A DNA stretch of 64,000 nt from Rubrobacter calidifluminis (GCF_028617075.1 NZ_JAQKGV010000007.1:62001-126000); one strand, 5' to 3'. Positions 42,364 through 50,430 are shown, counted from the stretch's first letter. Program-made: numbers and translations. The notes: a model not told the origin generated them from the sequence alone.

Positions 42364-43297
42364 GGTCCTCTACGTCGTAGGCCTCGGGCGCAGCGGGAGC
42401 ACGATCCTCTCGAACTCCCTGGGGCAGATCGAGGGGTTCTTCTCGGCTGGCGAGCTGAACTTCCTCTGGCGGCACAACGTGCTGGAGAACCGCCTGTGCG
42501 GCTGCGGGAGGCCGTTCCACGAATGCGCCACCTGGCAGGAGATCATGCGGCGCGCCTTCGGCAGCCCGGACGAAGACTTCGCCCGCGAGATGATCCGGCT
42601 ACAGCGGGCCGGCACCCGCACCCGCCACATCCCGCTCATGCTGGCCCCCGGAGGGTGGAGGCAGATGGAAGGCCGCATCGGGAAGCTACTCGTCTCCTAC
42701 GGCAGGCTCTACGCGGCCATCGGCAAAGTCACCGGCAGCCGGGTGGTCGTGGACTCATCGAAGGAGCCCGCACACGGTTACGCTATGTCCCACGCCCCGG
42801 GCGTCGAGTTCTACACGCTGCACCTCGTCCGCGACCCCAGGGCCGCCGCCTACTCCTGGCAGAAGAAGAAGCGCCAGCCCGACACTGAGAACCGGGAGTA
42901 CATGTTCAGCTCCCCTCCGGCACGCAGCGCCGTCATGTGGAACGCCTGGAACGCCGCCGCAGAAGCCCTCTGGCGGAAGACCCCGGATAGATACCTCCGC
43001 CTGCGCTACGAGGACTTCGTCTCGAACCCGCGTGTGAGCTTCGAGCGCATCCTGAAGCTGGTGGGCGAGGAGGACGCCCGCATCCCGCTGACCGGAGAGC
43101 GCGGGGTCGAGCTCGGTGTGAGCCACACCGTCTCTGGCAACCCCAACCGCTTCGAGACAGGAACGGTCGAGCTGCGGGAGGACCGCCGCTGGCAGAAGGA
43201 GATGTCCCCCCGCGACCGCGCGCTCGTCACCGCGCTCACCGCGCCGCTGCTTTCGCGCTACGGCTACGCTCTGAGTCCCTCTACTCGGGCTCTCTGA
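42356..43297 (+). CDS. Third sulfotransferase (polysaccharide cluster)
   Basis: A 313-residue protein starting GTG with GGAGG six nt upstream, overlapping the flippase by 8 bp. The PAPS loop is LGRSGST at residues 10-16, with LHLVRDPRAAAYSWQ for the 3'-phosphate site and a C-GC-GRPFHEC Cys cluster near residue 45 that may bind a metal. With the sulfotransferase at 32939 it gives the cluster two sulfate-adding enzymes, perhaps for two positions on the chain. It ends the cluster and overlaps the convergent ABC permease by 17 bp. Confidence 0.88.
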   Translation: MVKVLYVVGLGRSGSTILSNSLGQIEGFFSAGELNFLWRHNVLENRLCGCGRPFHECATWQEIMRRAFGSPDEDFAREMIRLQRAGTRTRHIPLMLAPGGWRQMEGRIGKLLVSYGRLYAAIGKVTGSRVVVDSSKEPAHGYAMSHAPGVEFYTLHLVRDPRAAAYSWQKKKRQPDTENREYMFSSPPARSAVMWNAWNAAAEALWRKTPDRYLRLRYEDFVSNPRVSFERILKLVGEEDARIPLTGERGVELGVSHTVSGNPNRFETGTVELREDRRWQKEMSPRDRALVTALTAPLLSRYGYALSPSTRAL

Positions 43298-45404
43298 GCA
43301 CGCTCCTCGCGCCGAAGGCTGCTACGCTCGCGGTGCCGGCGATTCCTACCACGACCGCAACGCCAGCTACGATACCGATGTCGTGCCAGGGCATCGGGAC
43401 CCCGGAGAAGAAGCCTATGATCAGGGCGCAGATCAGGAGCCCGACGCCGAAGCTCAGGGCGACGACCGCAGCGTAGGGTGCGGCGAAGAGCCAAGCCTCT
43501 ATCGCCGTGAGCCTGCCCGGCACGACGCCCAGATTCAAGAGGAGGCGGTGGTGCCTGCGCGCGGCCAGGAGGCGATCCACGAGTGAGATCAGGCACCCGA
43601 CGGTCAGGACGATAGCTGCGGCTACGACACCACCGACGACCCACGGGACGAGCGGGGACTGGCTCATCTGGGTCGATAGTGCGCTGTACACGAAAGGTGC
43701 AGGAAGCGTCCGCATGGCAGCGGTCCGCACGCGTTCTTCGAGAACCTTCAGCGGAGCGTCACCGAGCACGAGGGCACTCCCGCTATCTGCGATCTCATCC
43801 TGGGGCGCTAGCCGCACCCTCATGTAGACTCCACCCAACGCCTCTTTGACCCTCTGTCTCATCCCAACTGGCAGCCGGTACGGCACTTTGGGATCGCAAG
43901 GCGGAGCATCGGCAAAGTAACGAACAACATCGCGGCAGGTAGCACCGATGGTAAGCGTGGAGTCACTCGTGCGCGCGGGAACTACGAGTCCGGTTCCTAA
44001 AGCGTCTGCGAACCGGTTGAGGTCATCCGGATGGGGATCCAACCAGCTAACGGTTACGGCTTGTGGACCTGCTGCTAGCGGACCGGGAGATGGCTCGACG
44101 TAGCGGACCAGCGCGAGGTACCCGCTACCGACGAGCGCGAGGACGATGAGGACCGTCACCCCGGCGAACGGCCGCGAGGTTCGGACCGGGTCCCATTGGA
44201 GACTCCGGCCAGCGAGCTGCGCTGATACCGATCCGAGTCTACCCAGCGCTCCACCGGCAGCGCGCAGCACACCCGGCAGCACGAGCGGCACTCCGGCAGC
44301 CGCCGCAACAATCCCAGCGAGAGTCAAGGTTCCTCCGATTACCGGGATGATCTGTCCAAGTACAAACGCAACGAGCGCGAAGACGAGCGGAGCCGCCCGG
44401 AGCGGTGTAATAGCCGCCCTCCCCGATGACGGTCGGGGACGGGTGGCACCGCGACGGCCACGCACCCCGGCCACCAGAGTTGCGACGAGAGCGGTCACCA
44501 CAATGCCCGAGAGAAGCTCCACGGCGAGCAGCCACCCCGGCAGCCCGAGGTCACCCTGCACCGCTTCGTATCCGACCAACGGCACTCGCGCCAGATGCGG
44601 CGAGAGTATCCTCCAGAGTATTGTGGCCAGGACGAGACCGGGTACAGCCAGGAGCAGCGTCTCCAGCACACCGAGCATGACCAGTGTCTTACCCGGCGTA
44701 CCGATTGCACGCAGCACCGCGAAACGTTTGTCGCGTACCTCGCTCGCCGCCGCAAGACCCACAGACAGGACGAGCAAAGCCGGCACAACGAGGAATCCTA
44801 GCACTCCTTCGGCGACAGGCACCGTAATCTCCTGCAGCGCCTCGTCAAGCGTCAGCGGCCAGAATCGGCCGCCCCCGGCCGGCGGGCCGAAGGCATGGAC
44901 CCGCATCGCGTCCCTGCTCCCGGCGAGAGTCCGTCCCTCCGGCACCCGGATGTAGGCGAAGAGCTCGTCCCCGCTCTGGATGCCCTGTGAGCCGAGAACG
45001 AGACGGTCCGGGTAGCGCTTCGCGAGCTCAGGGTGCTGAGAGGCAAGCCTGTCGAGTGCCGGCGAGACGACCGCCTGTCCCGGCCTGGGTAGCTTCTCCA
45101 TCCCCGGTGGTAATACCGGCCTGGCTTCGCCGGTTGGCTGGATCCAGACCACCGCGAACTGCCGGCCGTTCCACACATCGTCGCCCTCGACCACGAAGAG
45201 GTCGGTCGGAGACGGCTTCGACGCCAGAAGCGCCGTCCGCTGCGCCACCCGCTCCCCTCCGCGGTGCACCATCACCACGATGCTGGTTGCAGCGAGCACC
45301 AGCAGCATGAAGATCAGGGCAGAGACCGGTACCGCCACCCGCCGCCACCGGTGCTCGGGCGCGGGGTTGCACGCTAGCCCCCAAGCTATTCGGAAGACCA
45401 TCAC
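43281..45404 (-). CDS. MacB/FtsX-type ABC transporter permease (707 aa)
   Basis: A large permease with an N-terminal helix, an extracellular domain of about 200 residues, three helices in the FtsX pattern (LGFLVVPALLVLSVGLAAASEVRDKRFAVLRAIGTPG), further helices mid-protein, a second outer domain and a last trio of helices. The two FtsX-like modules in one chain suggest a functional monomer or dimer with the ATPase next door. Such transporters move peptides or lipids, or sense antibiotics. Size and layout resemble the membrane component of lactococcin-972-type loci, but I cannot confirm that. Confidence 0.8.
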   Translation of the reverse strand: MMVFRIAWGLACNPAPEHRWRRVAVPVSALIFMLLVLAATSIVVMVHRGGERVAQRTALLASKPSPTDLFVVEGDDVWNGRQFAVVWIQPTGEARPVLPPGMEKLPRPGQAVVSPALDRLASQHPELAKRYPDRLVLGSQGIQSGDELFAYIRVPEGRTLAGSRDAMRVHAFGPPAGGGRFWPLTLDEALQEITVPVAEGVLGFLVVPALLVLSVGLAAASEVRDKRFAVLRAIGTPGKTLVMLGVLETLLLAVPGLVLATILWRILSPHLARVPLVGYEAVQGDLGLPGWLLAVELLSGIVVTALVATLVAGVRGRRGATRPRPSSGRAAITPLRAAPLVFALVAFVLGQIIPVIGGTLTLAGIVAAAAGVPLVLPGVLRAAGGALGRLGSVSAQLAGRSLQWDPVRTSRPFAGVTVLIVLALVGSGYLALVRYVEPSPGPLAAGPQAVTVSWLDPHPDDLNRFADALGTGLVVPARTSDSTLTIGATCRDVVRYFADAPPCDPKVPYRLPVGMRQRVKEALGGVYMRVRLAPQDEIADSGSALVLGDAPLKVLEERVRTAAMRTLPAPFVYSALSTQMSQSPLVPWVVGGVVAAAIVLTVGCLISLVDRLLAARRHHRLLLNLGVVPGRLTAIEAWLFAAPYAAVVALSFGVGLLICALIIGFFSGVPMPWHDIGIVAGVAVVVGIAGTASVAAFGARSVLREPE

Positions 45405-46099
45405 GGCCGGACTTCTTTTGTGCTATCCGAACTGTCGGCAGGCACCAGCCGTCCCTCGCGCAGCCTTAGCACGCGACTGGCTTTGGAGGCGACCAGCGGG
45501 TCGTGCGTCACCAGGATCACGGTTATACCGAGCTCTCCGGCCGTACCCGCGAGCAGAGCGGCTATGCGACCGGTGTTCTCCTCGTCGAGCGCTCCTGTGG
45601 GCTCGTCGGCGAGCACCAGCTTCGGCTCATGCACCAGCGCCCGCGCTATCCCCACCCGCTGGAGCTCTCCCCCAGAGAGGGTATCCGGGTGCGCCCCGCC
45701 GCGCTCGCCGAGCCCGAGCTTCTCCAGCCACTTCGCCGCCCGCCGCTCGGCCTCCCGCCGCGAGACGCCCATCAGCCGCAGCGGCAGCGCAACGTTCTCA
45801 AGCGCGGAAAGCTCGGGCAGAAGCTCTCCGAACTGGAACACCATGCCGATGTTACGCAGCCTGAAGGCGGCCCGCCTGGACGGTCCCAGGCTGCTCAGCT
45901 CCGCGCCTTCGATCCACACCGAGCCCGCCGTAGGCTTCGCGATGCCGCACAGGCAATTCAACAGCGAGGTCTTGCCCGCGCCCGAGGGGCCCACCACGGC
46001 GAGGCACTCGCCCGCCCCGGCCTCGAAGCTAACCCCGTCCAGCAGCCGGCGCCCCGGTACATCAAGCGACAGTTCGCTCACCTCAAGGAGTTGTACCAA
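45401..46099 (-). CDS. ABC transporter ATP-binding protein (LolD/MacB type)
   Basis: A 232-residue ATPase: Walker A GPSGAGKTS, Q-loop VFQFGELLP, signature LSGGELQRVGIARAL, Walker B LVLADEPTGALDEE and switch VTHDPLV. This is the LolD/MacB class that pairs with FtsX-type permeases. It starts TTG at 46099 with GGAGGAG upstream, and overlaps the permease start by 4 nt (ATGA). Upstream lie a 38-bp palindrome and the small secreted protein, probably part of the same unit. Confidence 0.92.
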   Translation of the reverse strand: MVQLLEVSELSLDVPGRRLLDGVSFEAGAGECLAVVGPSGAGKTSLLNCLCGIAKPTAGSVWIEGAELSSLGPSRRAAFRLRNIGMVFQFGELLPELSALENVALPLRLMGVSRREAERRAAKWLEKLGLGERGGAHPDTLSGGELQRVGIARALVHEPKLVLADEPTGALDEENTGRIAALLAGTAGELGITVILVTHDPLVASKASRVLRLREGRLVPADSSDSTKEVRP

Positions 46100-46116
46100 C
46101 CCTTCTCCTCCCGATC

Positions 46117-46154
46117 GGATGGTGGATGGCAGCCGCGGCTGCCATCCACCATCC
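46117..46154. repeat. Perfect 38-bp palindrome
   Basis: The 19-base arm GGATGGTGGATGGCAGCCG is followed at once by its exact complement, with no spacer. As RNA it forms a very stable hairpin just upstream of the ATPase ribosome-binding site and after the small secreted gene; as DNA it could be a regulator site. No T tract follows on either strand. Confidence 0.7.
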
Positions 46155-46216
46155 CCTGGTCAGCATTAATGTAACAATACTGGCCGATTTAGACGGCGAT
46201 TCCTATCCTCACATTG

Positions 46217-46570
46217 CTACCGGCGGACGTAACGCGAGCAAACATCAGGTAACCCCGGACGGTCTTCGCACGTGTTGTGGCGGTATATGCCACTCCTTTG
46301 ATAGGCACTTACGTAGCAGTATCCGTAAGCTCCATCTCCATCCTGGATACGTCCTGCATATCCGCTATAAGTATTGTACTTAGAGTAGGCTTGGGCCCCG
46401 TCTCTCTCCTCATCGCAGACCTCAACGCGCTTGTTGTGCTTGATGGTGAGAGAAAAATCATCCCCCTGGTAAACTCTGCTGGCGAATGCCGTGCTGGATA
46501 GCAGAGTTAAAATGAAGACCAAAGCTAACGCCAACTCTGTTACGCGTTTCAGGTTATGCACACCTACCAT
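46217..46570 (-). CDS. Small secreted Cys-containing protein (117 aa)
   Basis: Signal peptide at residues 10-30 (LALALVFILTLLSSTAFA) then an 87-residue mature protein with four Cys (C52, C85, C101, C111), rich in Tyr and Gly. The pattern VCDEERDGAQAYSKY...YCYVSAY...CEDRPGLPDVCS recalls a group of small secreted actinobacterial proteins of unknown role. Base composition is distinctly lower in GC than its neighbours, suggesting recent gain. It lies between a LuxR regulator and an ABC transporter, so a secreted peptide with its exporter or immunity system is possible; a bacteriocin role is not proven. Confidence 0.65.
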   Translation of the reverse strand: MVGVHNLKRVTELALALVFILTLLSSTAFASRVYQGDDFSLTIKHNKRVEVCDEERDGAQAYSKYNTYSGYAGRIQDGDGAYGYCYVSAYQRSGIYRHNTCEDRPGLPDVCSRYVRR

Positions 46571-46796
46571 CCCCTACACAGATGGATATGCCCGTCTGGC
46601 TTCCGTTAGACGATACACTTGTTCTTTCCACAACCTATTTTGCGCTCCGTATTCACAGGCTATTCCCTCCCCTTATACAGCTCGACCAACACTGTGAGGG
46701 ACAGCTTTCTCTATCCCGGTGCCGGATACATCATCCTGAAAGGGCTATTTTCTCTGACCTTCTTGGTGCTATACAAGCCGTTACGAGCCTGCGGCT
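46571..46796. other. Low-GC non-coding stretch
   Basis: About 225 bp of unusually AT-rich DNA for this genome, between the small secreted protein and the LuxR-type gene. Short ORFs on both strands here lack ribosome-binding sites and look random. It probably carries the promoter of the secreted-protein gene. I see no repeat or mobile-element end. Confidence 0.4.
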
Positions 46797-47459
46797 TCAG
46801 TCTTCGAAGATCTCCCGCCTGTAGCGGTATTCGAGCTTGCGCAGCAGGCTGCGGACGTGATTCTTGACGGTGTGTGAGCTGAGGTGCAGGACCTCGGCTA
46901 TCTGCTCGTCCTTCCCGCCCCTGAGCACGAGGGACAGCACCTTCTTCTCCGCCGGGGACAGGCGCCAGACCCTGGAGGCAGCCAGGAGCCTCCTCTTGGC
47001 CTCTGCGGGCTCGAGGCCCAGGCGCCAGGGGTGATCTCCCGCCGCAGCGTCTTTCACATCATCGGTGAGTTGCTCCAGCGGGGTGGCCTTGTGGATATAC
47101 CCATCGGCTCCGGCCAGCACCAGCGCCATCAGGTCCGCGGTGGTGTTGAAGGAAGAGTAGAAGACCACGACCGGCGGGCCGGGCAGACTCTTCAGCTCCC
47201 GCACGAGGTCGAGCTCGGGGACTTCGCCGTCACGCAAAGGGACCGGCGCCTCAGCCTGGAAGCTCGGGTCCAGGACGATGAGATCCGGGAGCAGCTCCTC
47301 CGCCAGGCTCAGGGTCTCCTCCGAACCCGTGGCTCCGCCCACGACCACTACTTCCGGCAGAGAAGCGAGGGCCTCCTTCAGGCCCTGCACCACGGCCGGA
47401 CACTCGTCCGCCACGAGGATCCTGGTGTCTCTATGCAATCCCAAGTCTCGTCTCTGCAC
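46797..47459 (-). CDS. LuxR/NarL-family response regulator, orphan
   Basis: A receiver-like domain (TRILVADECPAVVQGL, phosphoacceptor Asp in LIVLDPSF, VVFYSS and a K in YIHKATP) is joined to a C-terminal LuxR helix-turn-helix (LSPAEKKVLSLVLRGGKDEQIAEVLHLSSHTVKNHVRSLLRKL). The acidic pocket is reduced to D-E, so phosphorylation is plausible but not sure. No histidine kinase is adjacent. An 18-nt palindrome lies just upstream of its start, a likely site for autoregulation. It precedes the secreted protein and ABC transporter on the same strand. Confidence 0.88.
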   Translation of the reverse strand: MQRRDLGLHRDTRILVADECPAVVQGLKEALASLPEVVVVGGATGSEETLSLAEELLPDLIVLDPSFQAEAPVPLRDGEVPELDLVRELKSLPGPPVVVFYSSFNTTADLMALVLAGADGYIHKATPLEQLTDDVKDAAAGDHPWRLGLEPAEAKRRLLAASRVWRLSPAEKKVLSLVLRGGKDEQIAEVLHLSSHTVKNHVRSLLRKLEYRYRREIFED

Positions 47460-47494
47460 GGTCCCCCTACCCTACGGAGCGCGCAGGGAGCATA

Positions 47495-47512
47495 ATAGCA
47501 TGCTCATGCTAT
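47495..47512. promoter_or_regulatory. Palindromic operator upstream of the LuxR-type gene
   Basis: ATAGCATG-CT-CATGCTAT, a perfect 8-bp inverted repeat, 36 bp before the gene's start, with a second palindrome GCTATATAGC at 47518-47527. LuxR-type regulators bind such sites as dimers. Confidence 0.5.
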
Positions 47513-47557
47513 CTGCTGCTATATAGCTCCTTTGGGAGAGCCCGGAGGAGACGCGCT

Positions 47558-48157
47558 CTAGAAGCTGAAGCTGTAGCGCTGCTCGCGCCAGGGGTCGCCG
47601 TAGTTGTGGTAGCCGTTCTCCTCCCAGAAGCCGGGCCTGTCCTCGGCGAGGAGTTCGATGCCGCGCACCCACTTCGCGCTCTTCCAGCCGTAGAGGCGCG
47701 GGACGACGAGCCTCAAGGGGTACCCGTGCCCCGGTGAGAGCGGCTCGCCGTCGTGGTGGGTGGCGAAGAGGACGTCCTCCTCGTACAGCTCTCCGAGCGG
47801 GACGTTGGTCGTGTAGCCGCCGTTGCAGAACACCGAGACGAACTCCGCCTCAGGCTCGGGCTTCGCGAGCTCCAGGATGTACTTCGCCTGCACGCCCATC
47901 CACAGGTTGTCGAGCCGGCTCCACGAGGTTACGCAGTGCATGTCCGCCCTCACCTCGACCTTCGGGAGCCTGCCCCACTCCTCCCAGGTGAACCTCAGGG
48001 GATTCTCGACGAGCCCCTCGACCCGGAAGTCCCAGCTCTCGGGGTCGAACCCAGGGGTCGGACCGGCGGTCAAAACCGGCCACCTCTCTCCCACCAGGTA
48101 CTGCCCGGGCGGCACCCGCTCGCGGCCCCGCGCGGTGTCTATCTCGATACGCTTCAT
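47558..48157 (-). CDS. Molybdopterin-dependent oxidoreductase (sulfite oxidase family)
   Basis: A 199-residue oxidoreductase with the family's molybdenum-binding Cys in MHCVTSWSRLDNLWMG, preceded by SWDFRVEGLVENPLRFTWEEW, and later GYPLRLVVPRLYGWKSAKWVRGIEL. This is the compact YedY/MsrP-like fold. No signal peptide or Tat motif is seen, so it probably works in the cytoplasm, unlike MsrP itself. The substrate is unknown; sulfoxide or nitrate chemistry is typical. It directly follows the 231-aa gene (4 bp apart or less), so the two are one operon. Confidence 0.9.
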   Translation of the reverse strand: MKRIEIDTARGRERVPPGQYLVGERWPVLTAGPTPGFDPESWDFRVEGLVENPLRFTWEEWGRLPKVEVRADMHCVTSWSRLDNLWMGVQAKYILELAKPEPEAEFVSVFCNGGYTTNVPLGELYEEDVLFATHHDGEPLSPGHGYPLRLVVPRLYGWKSAKWVRGIELLAEDRPGFWEENGYHNYGDPWREQRYSFSF

Positions 48158-48853
48158 CTACTCCGCCGGGGCCTTCTCTCTCTTTTCCGGCTTGCGGCCT
48201 ATCCGGACCATCTCCGGCTTCACGCCGCCTGCGGGACCGTCGCCGAGGGCCTCATCCCTGTACTGGTAGACGCCGCGGCAGGTCTGCCCTCCGGTGGTCC
48301 TCTTCTCGGTGTAGGAGAGCTTCACGTTGGGGTTTATCGCCTTGACGAGCGCCTTCTCGTAGGTAGAGAAGGCGGCGCAGGGCTTGACGTCCCAGCCGGG
48401 GACCCCTTCCTTGCCCATCCCGCCGAACCACGGGCAGCGGTCGGCGTTTATGACGTACTGCCCCTCCTTCTGCTCGGTCAGCGTGATCTCGATGTCGAAG
48501 AAGCGGTTGGCGAGCATGACCACGTCGACGGTGTCCTTCATCGTCCTCACGCCGAGCTGCTCGCGCAGGTCCCGCCCCTGCTTCTCCCCGATGCGGCTCA
48601 TCGCGAGCTGCGCTATCTTTTGCCCGTTGTAGCCGAGGTCGTCGGCCGCCCGGATCATCTCGTCCAGGATCACACCGGTCCCGCTCGACGCGGCCTTCCA
48701 CTTGTACCATGATGGGCCGGGCAACCCGAGCCGCATCGCGATCCGGGCGAGAAACAGGGGCAACCTCGGAAGACCGTAGACCTTGAGCCACTTCATGGAG
48801 ATCGAACCGAACCCTTCCTTCGCCTGCAGGCTACGGACCATTATAACCGCCAC
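48158..48853 (-). CDS. ATC-hydrolase-like conserved protein
   Basis: A 231-residue protein with Cys-rich stretches INADRCPWFGG, VKPCAAFSTYEKALVKAINP and TTGGQTCRGVYQY. The ordering C...PxxC...YxxAxxxAINPxxxxxxTxxxxxGxxxC resembles the L-2-amino-thiazoline-4-carboxylic-acid-hydrolase-like family, whose true roles vary. There is no signal peptide. The GTG at 48853 is taken, but ATGs at 48841 and 48796 are also possible. It forms a two-gene unit with the molybdopterin enzyme, hinting at sulfur metabolism. Confidence 0.6.
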   Translation of the reverse strand: MAVIMVRSLQAKEGFGSISMKWLKVYGLPRLPLFLARIAMRLGLPGPSWYKWKAASSGTGVILDEMIRAADDLGYNGQKIAQLAMSRIGEKQGRDLREQLGVRTMKDTVDVVMLANRFFDIEITLTEQKEGQYVINADRCPWFGGMGKEGVPGWDVKPCAAFSTYEKALVKAINPNVKLSYTEKRTTGGQTCRGVYQYRDEALGDGPAGGVKPEMVRIGRKPEKREKAPAE

Positions 48854-48884
48854 GCGGGGAGGCCTGACGTGTTATCATGGTTAC

Positions 48885-49029
48885 AGGTTGTTGGCCTCTG
48901 GGTAGGAGGGAAGGGTCCGATGGACAGCTGAACCCGACAACCTTCCGGGAACCATGAGGTGCCCGGACCGGGCTGGCGGTTGCACGTCCGTGTAGCGGTG
49001 GGGGTGCTCCGTCGGCCCGGATATTTTTC
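48885..49029 (+). ncRNA. Structured RNA with S-box (SAM riboswitch)-like core, orphan
   Basis: The plus strand holds GGTAGGAGGGA, then AGGGTCCGATG, GAACCC, CCGACAACC, an AT-capped hairpin and GAGGTGCCCGGACC, in the order and near the spacing of SAM-I elements (GGUGGAGGGA, UGGCCCGAUG, AAACCC, CCGGCAACC, P3, GGUGCC). The P2 loop GGGT can pair with GCCC after GGTG, as in the SAM-I pseudoknot, and an 8-nt insertion lies in the loop. A 10-bp stem (48885-48894 with 48934-48943) and an outer 8-bp stem also form. Differences at ligand-contact bases mean SAM binding is unproven. No gene follows on this strand. Confidence 0.5.
48968..49029 (+). terminator. Intrinsic terminator of the S-box-like RNA
   Basis: CCGGGCTGGCGG at 48968 pairs over 12 bp (two G-U) with CCGTCGGCCCGG at 49009, followed by ATATTTTTCT. 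The U tract lies only on the plus strand, fixing the direction of the RNA towards the alkaline phosphatase gene's 3' end. Confidence 0.75.
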
Positions 49030-49031
49030 TG

Positions 49032-50360
49032 TCAACTCCAGGTCTGGGCCTGAAGGTCTCTGGCTCTCTGGATCACCGGCAGCCCCATGGCCCTGGCGAT
49101 GATGTCGTGGACGTCGGTGTTTTCGAGTTTGCCCGTTAGGTTTCGCGCGCCCGGTCCCAGGGCAGTCAGCGGGACGTCGACGCCGGTGTGGGAGGTGGTG
49201 GTCCAGTCCATGAAGAACTCGTAGCCAGCATCCGCCACCCTGAAGGGTCCATCCTCCGGGGATATGCCAGATCCGGATTCGTCACCAGGATCCGGCCCCT
49301 CGACGGTGAGTCCACCGCACTCGTGGTCGGCGGTGACGATGAGCAGGGTATCACCGGAGGTTGCCGCGTGGTAACGGGCCACGGCGACCGCGCGGTCGAG
49401 TTGCCCACCGCTCTTCAGAACCAGGCGGGCGTTGTTATTGTGACTCATCTCGTCTATCGCCTCCTCTTCGACGAAGAGGAAGTACCCCCTGGGATTCCGG
49501 GAGAGCACGCTTATCGCCTTGGCAGTCATCTGATGCAGCGTGGGCATGGGCTCGTAGACGTCTCCCTGGCCTTCGGGACGCTGCTGGAACATCTCCTCGT
49601 TGGCGAACAGGCCTAGTATCCTGGGTCCCCGCGCGGAATCGAGCTGCTTCGCGTCGGTCACGTACTCGTAGCCGAGCCCCCTGGCTCTCCTTACCAGGTT
49701 GCCATGATCGGAGCGGCTGTGCTCCTCTGGATCCTGCGGCGGGTTGTCGGGGAAGGCTCCCTCCTCTCCCTCTGGATACCACCAGTCTTCTCCACCGCCG
49801 AGTATCACGTCGACGCCCACCTCTTCGATATACTGGCGGGCGATCTCGCTCTGCTCATCCCGGTTCTTCACGCTCGCTCCACCGAATGCCGCCGGAGAGG
49901 CATCGGTCACCTGACTGGTCGTGACGAGCCCGATGGATTTTCCTGCGGCCTTCGCCTGGCGCGCCAAGGCGACGAGCCTGTTACCCCTGGCATCGACGTT
50001 TGTCGCACCGTTGTAGGTCCTGACCCCGCTGGCATAAGCCGTAGCCGCGGCGGCCGAGTCGGTGATGAAGGTTTCGGGATCTGCGGAGTCCGTGCCTACC
50101 ACCCCTGCGTAGGGGAGCTGGTCCATGACGAGCTTCCCGTAAGGCCCCACCTCAGCGAGCTGTATGGCGCTGCGGTGTGCCGGTCCCATCCCATCTCCCA
50201 GCACGAAGATTACGCTCCGAGCCCTCCCGGATCTGCTCCCAGCTTTCTCACTCCCCGCAGCAGTCCCCCCCAGGGCGAGCGAAGCAACCCCGGCCCCGCA
50301 GAGCGCCACGAGCTCGCGGCGGCTGAGACCCCGCCGGCCCCGTTTCCCATCGACGTCCAT
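49032..50360 (-). CDS. Alkaline phosphatase (PhoA family), Tat-exported
   Basis: A 442-residue enzyme. The N-terminus has a Tat motif GLSRRELVALCGAG followed by a hydrophobic stretch. The catalytic Ser is S102 in FITDSAAAATAYASG; metal sites are seen in LGDGMG, VEEEAIDEMSHNNNA, TADHECGG and TTSHTGVDVPL. It hydrolyses phosphate esters outside the membrane. Three 11-bp direct repeats 70-100 bp upstream look like a PHO box, so phosphate control is likely. The stop lies 3 bp after the end of the convergent structured RNA. GGAGGG precedes the ATG. Confidence 0.95.
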   Translation of the reverse strand: MDVDGKRGRRGLSRRELVALCGAGVASLALGGTAAGSEKAGSRSGRARSVIFVLGDGMGPAHRSAIQLAEVGPYGKLVMDQLPYAGVVGTDSADPETFITDSAAAATAYASGVRTYNGATNVDARGNRLVALARQAKAAGKSIGLVTTSQVTDASPAAFGGASVKNRDEQSEIARQYIEEVGVDVILGGGEDWWYPEGEEGAFPDNPPQDPEEHSRSDHGNLVRRARGLGYEYVTDAKQLDSARGPRILGLFANEEMFQQRPEGQGDVYEPMPTLHQMTAKAISVLSRNPRGYFLFVEEEAIDEMSHNNNARLVLKSGGQLDRAVAVARYHAATSGDTLLIVTADHECGGLTVEGPDPGDESGSGISPEDGPFRVADAGYEFFMDWTTTSHTGVDVPLTALGPGARNLTGKLENTDVHDIIARAMGLPVIQRARDLQAQTWS

Positions 50361-50430
50361 ACACCCTCCTGGCGCCGCCTCCGAAAACAGCCAGGAGAAG
50401 GTAACACGCGTGGAGAGCCCCCTGGTTTCC

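Noticed and set aside
46217-46570. Calling the small secreted protein a lactococcin-972-type bacteriocin
   Set aside because: Only gene context and size agree. The mature sequence has four Cys and does not follow the lactococcin 972 pattern by eye.
48841-49031. Reading the folded RNA as a leader of the minus-strand 231-aa gene
   Set aside because: The SAM-like core and the U tract after the terminator stem are both on the plus strand; on the minus strand the order is reversed and no U tract follows.
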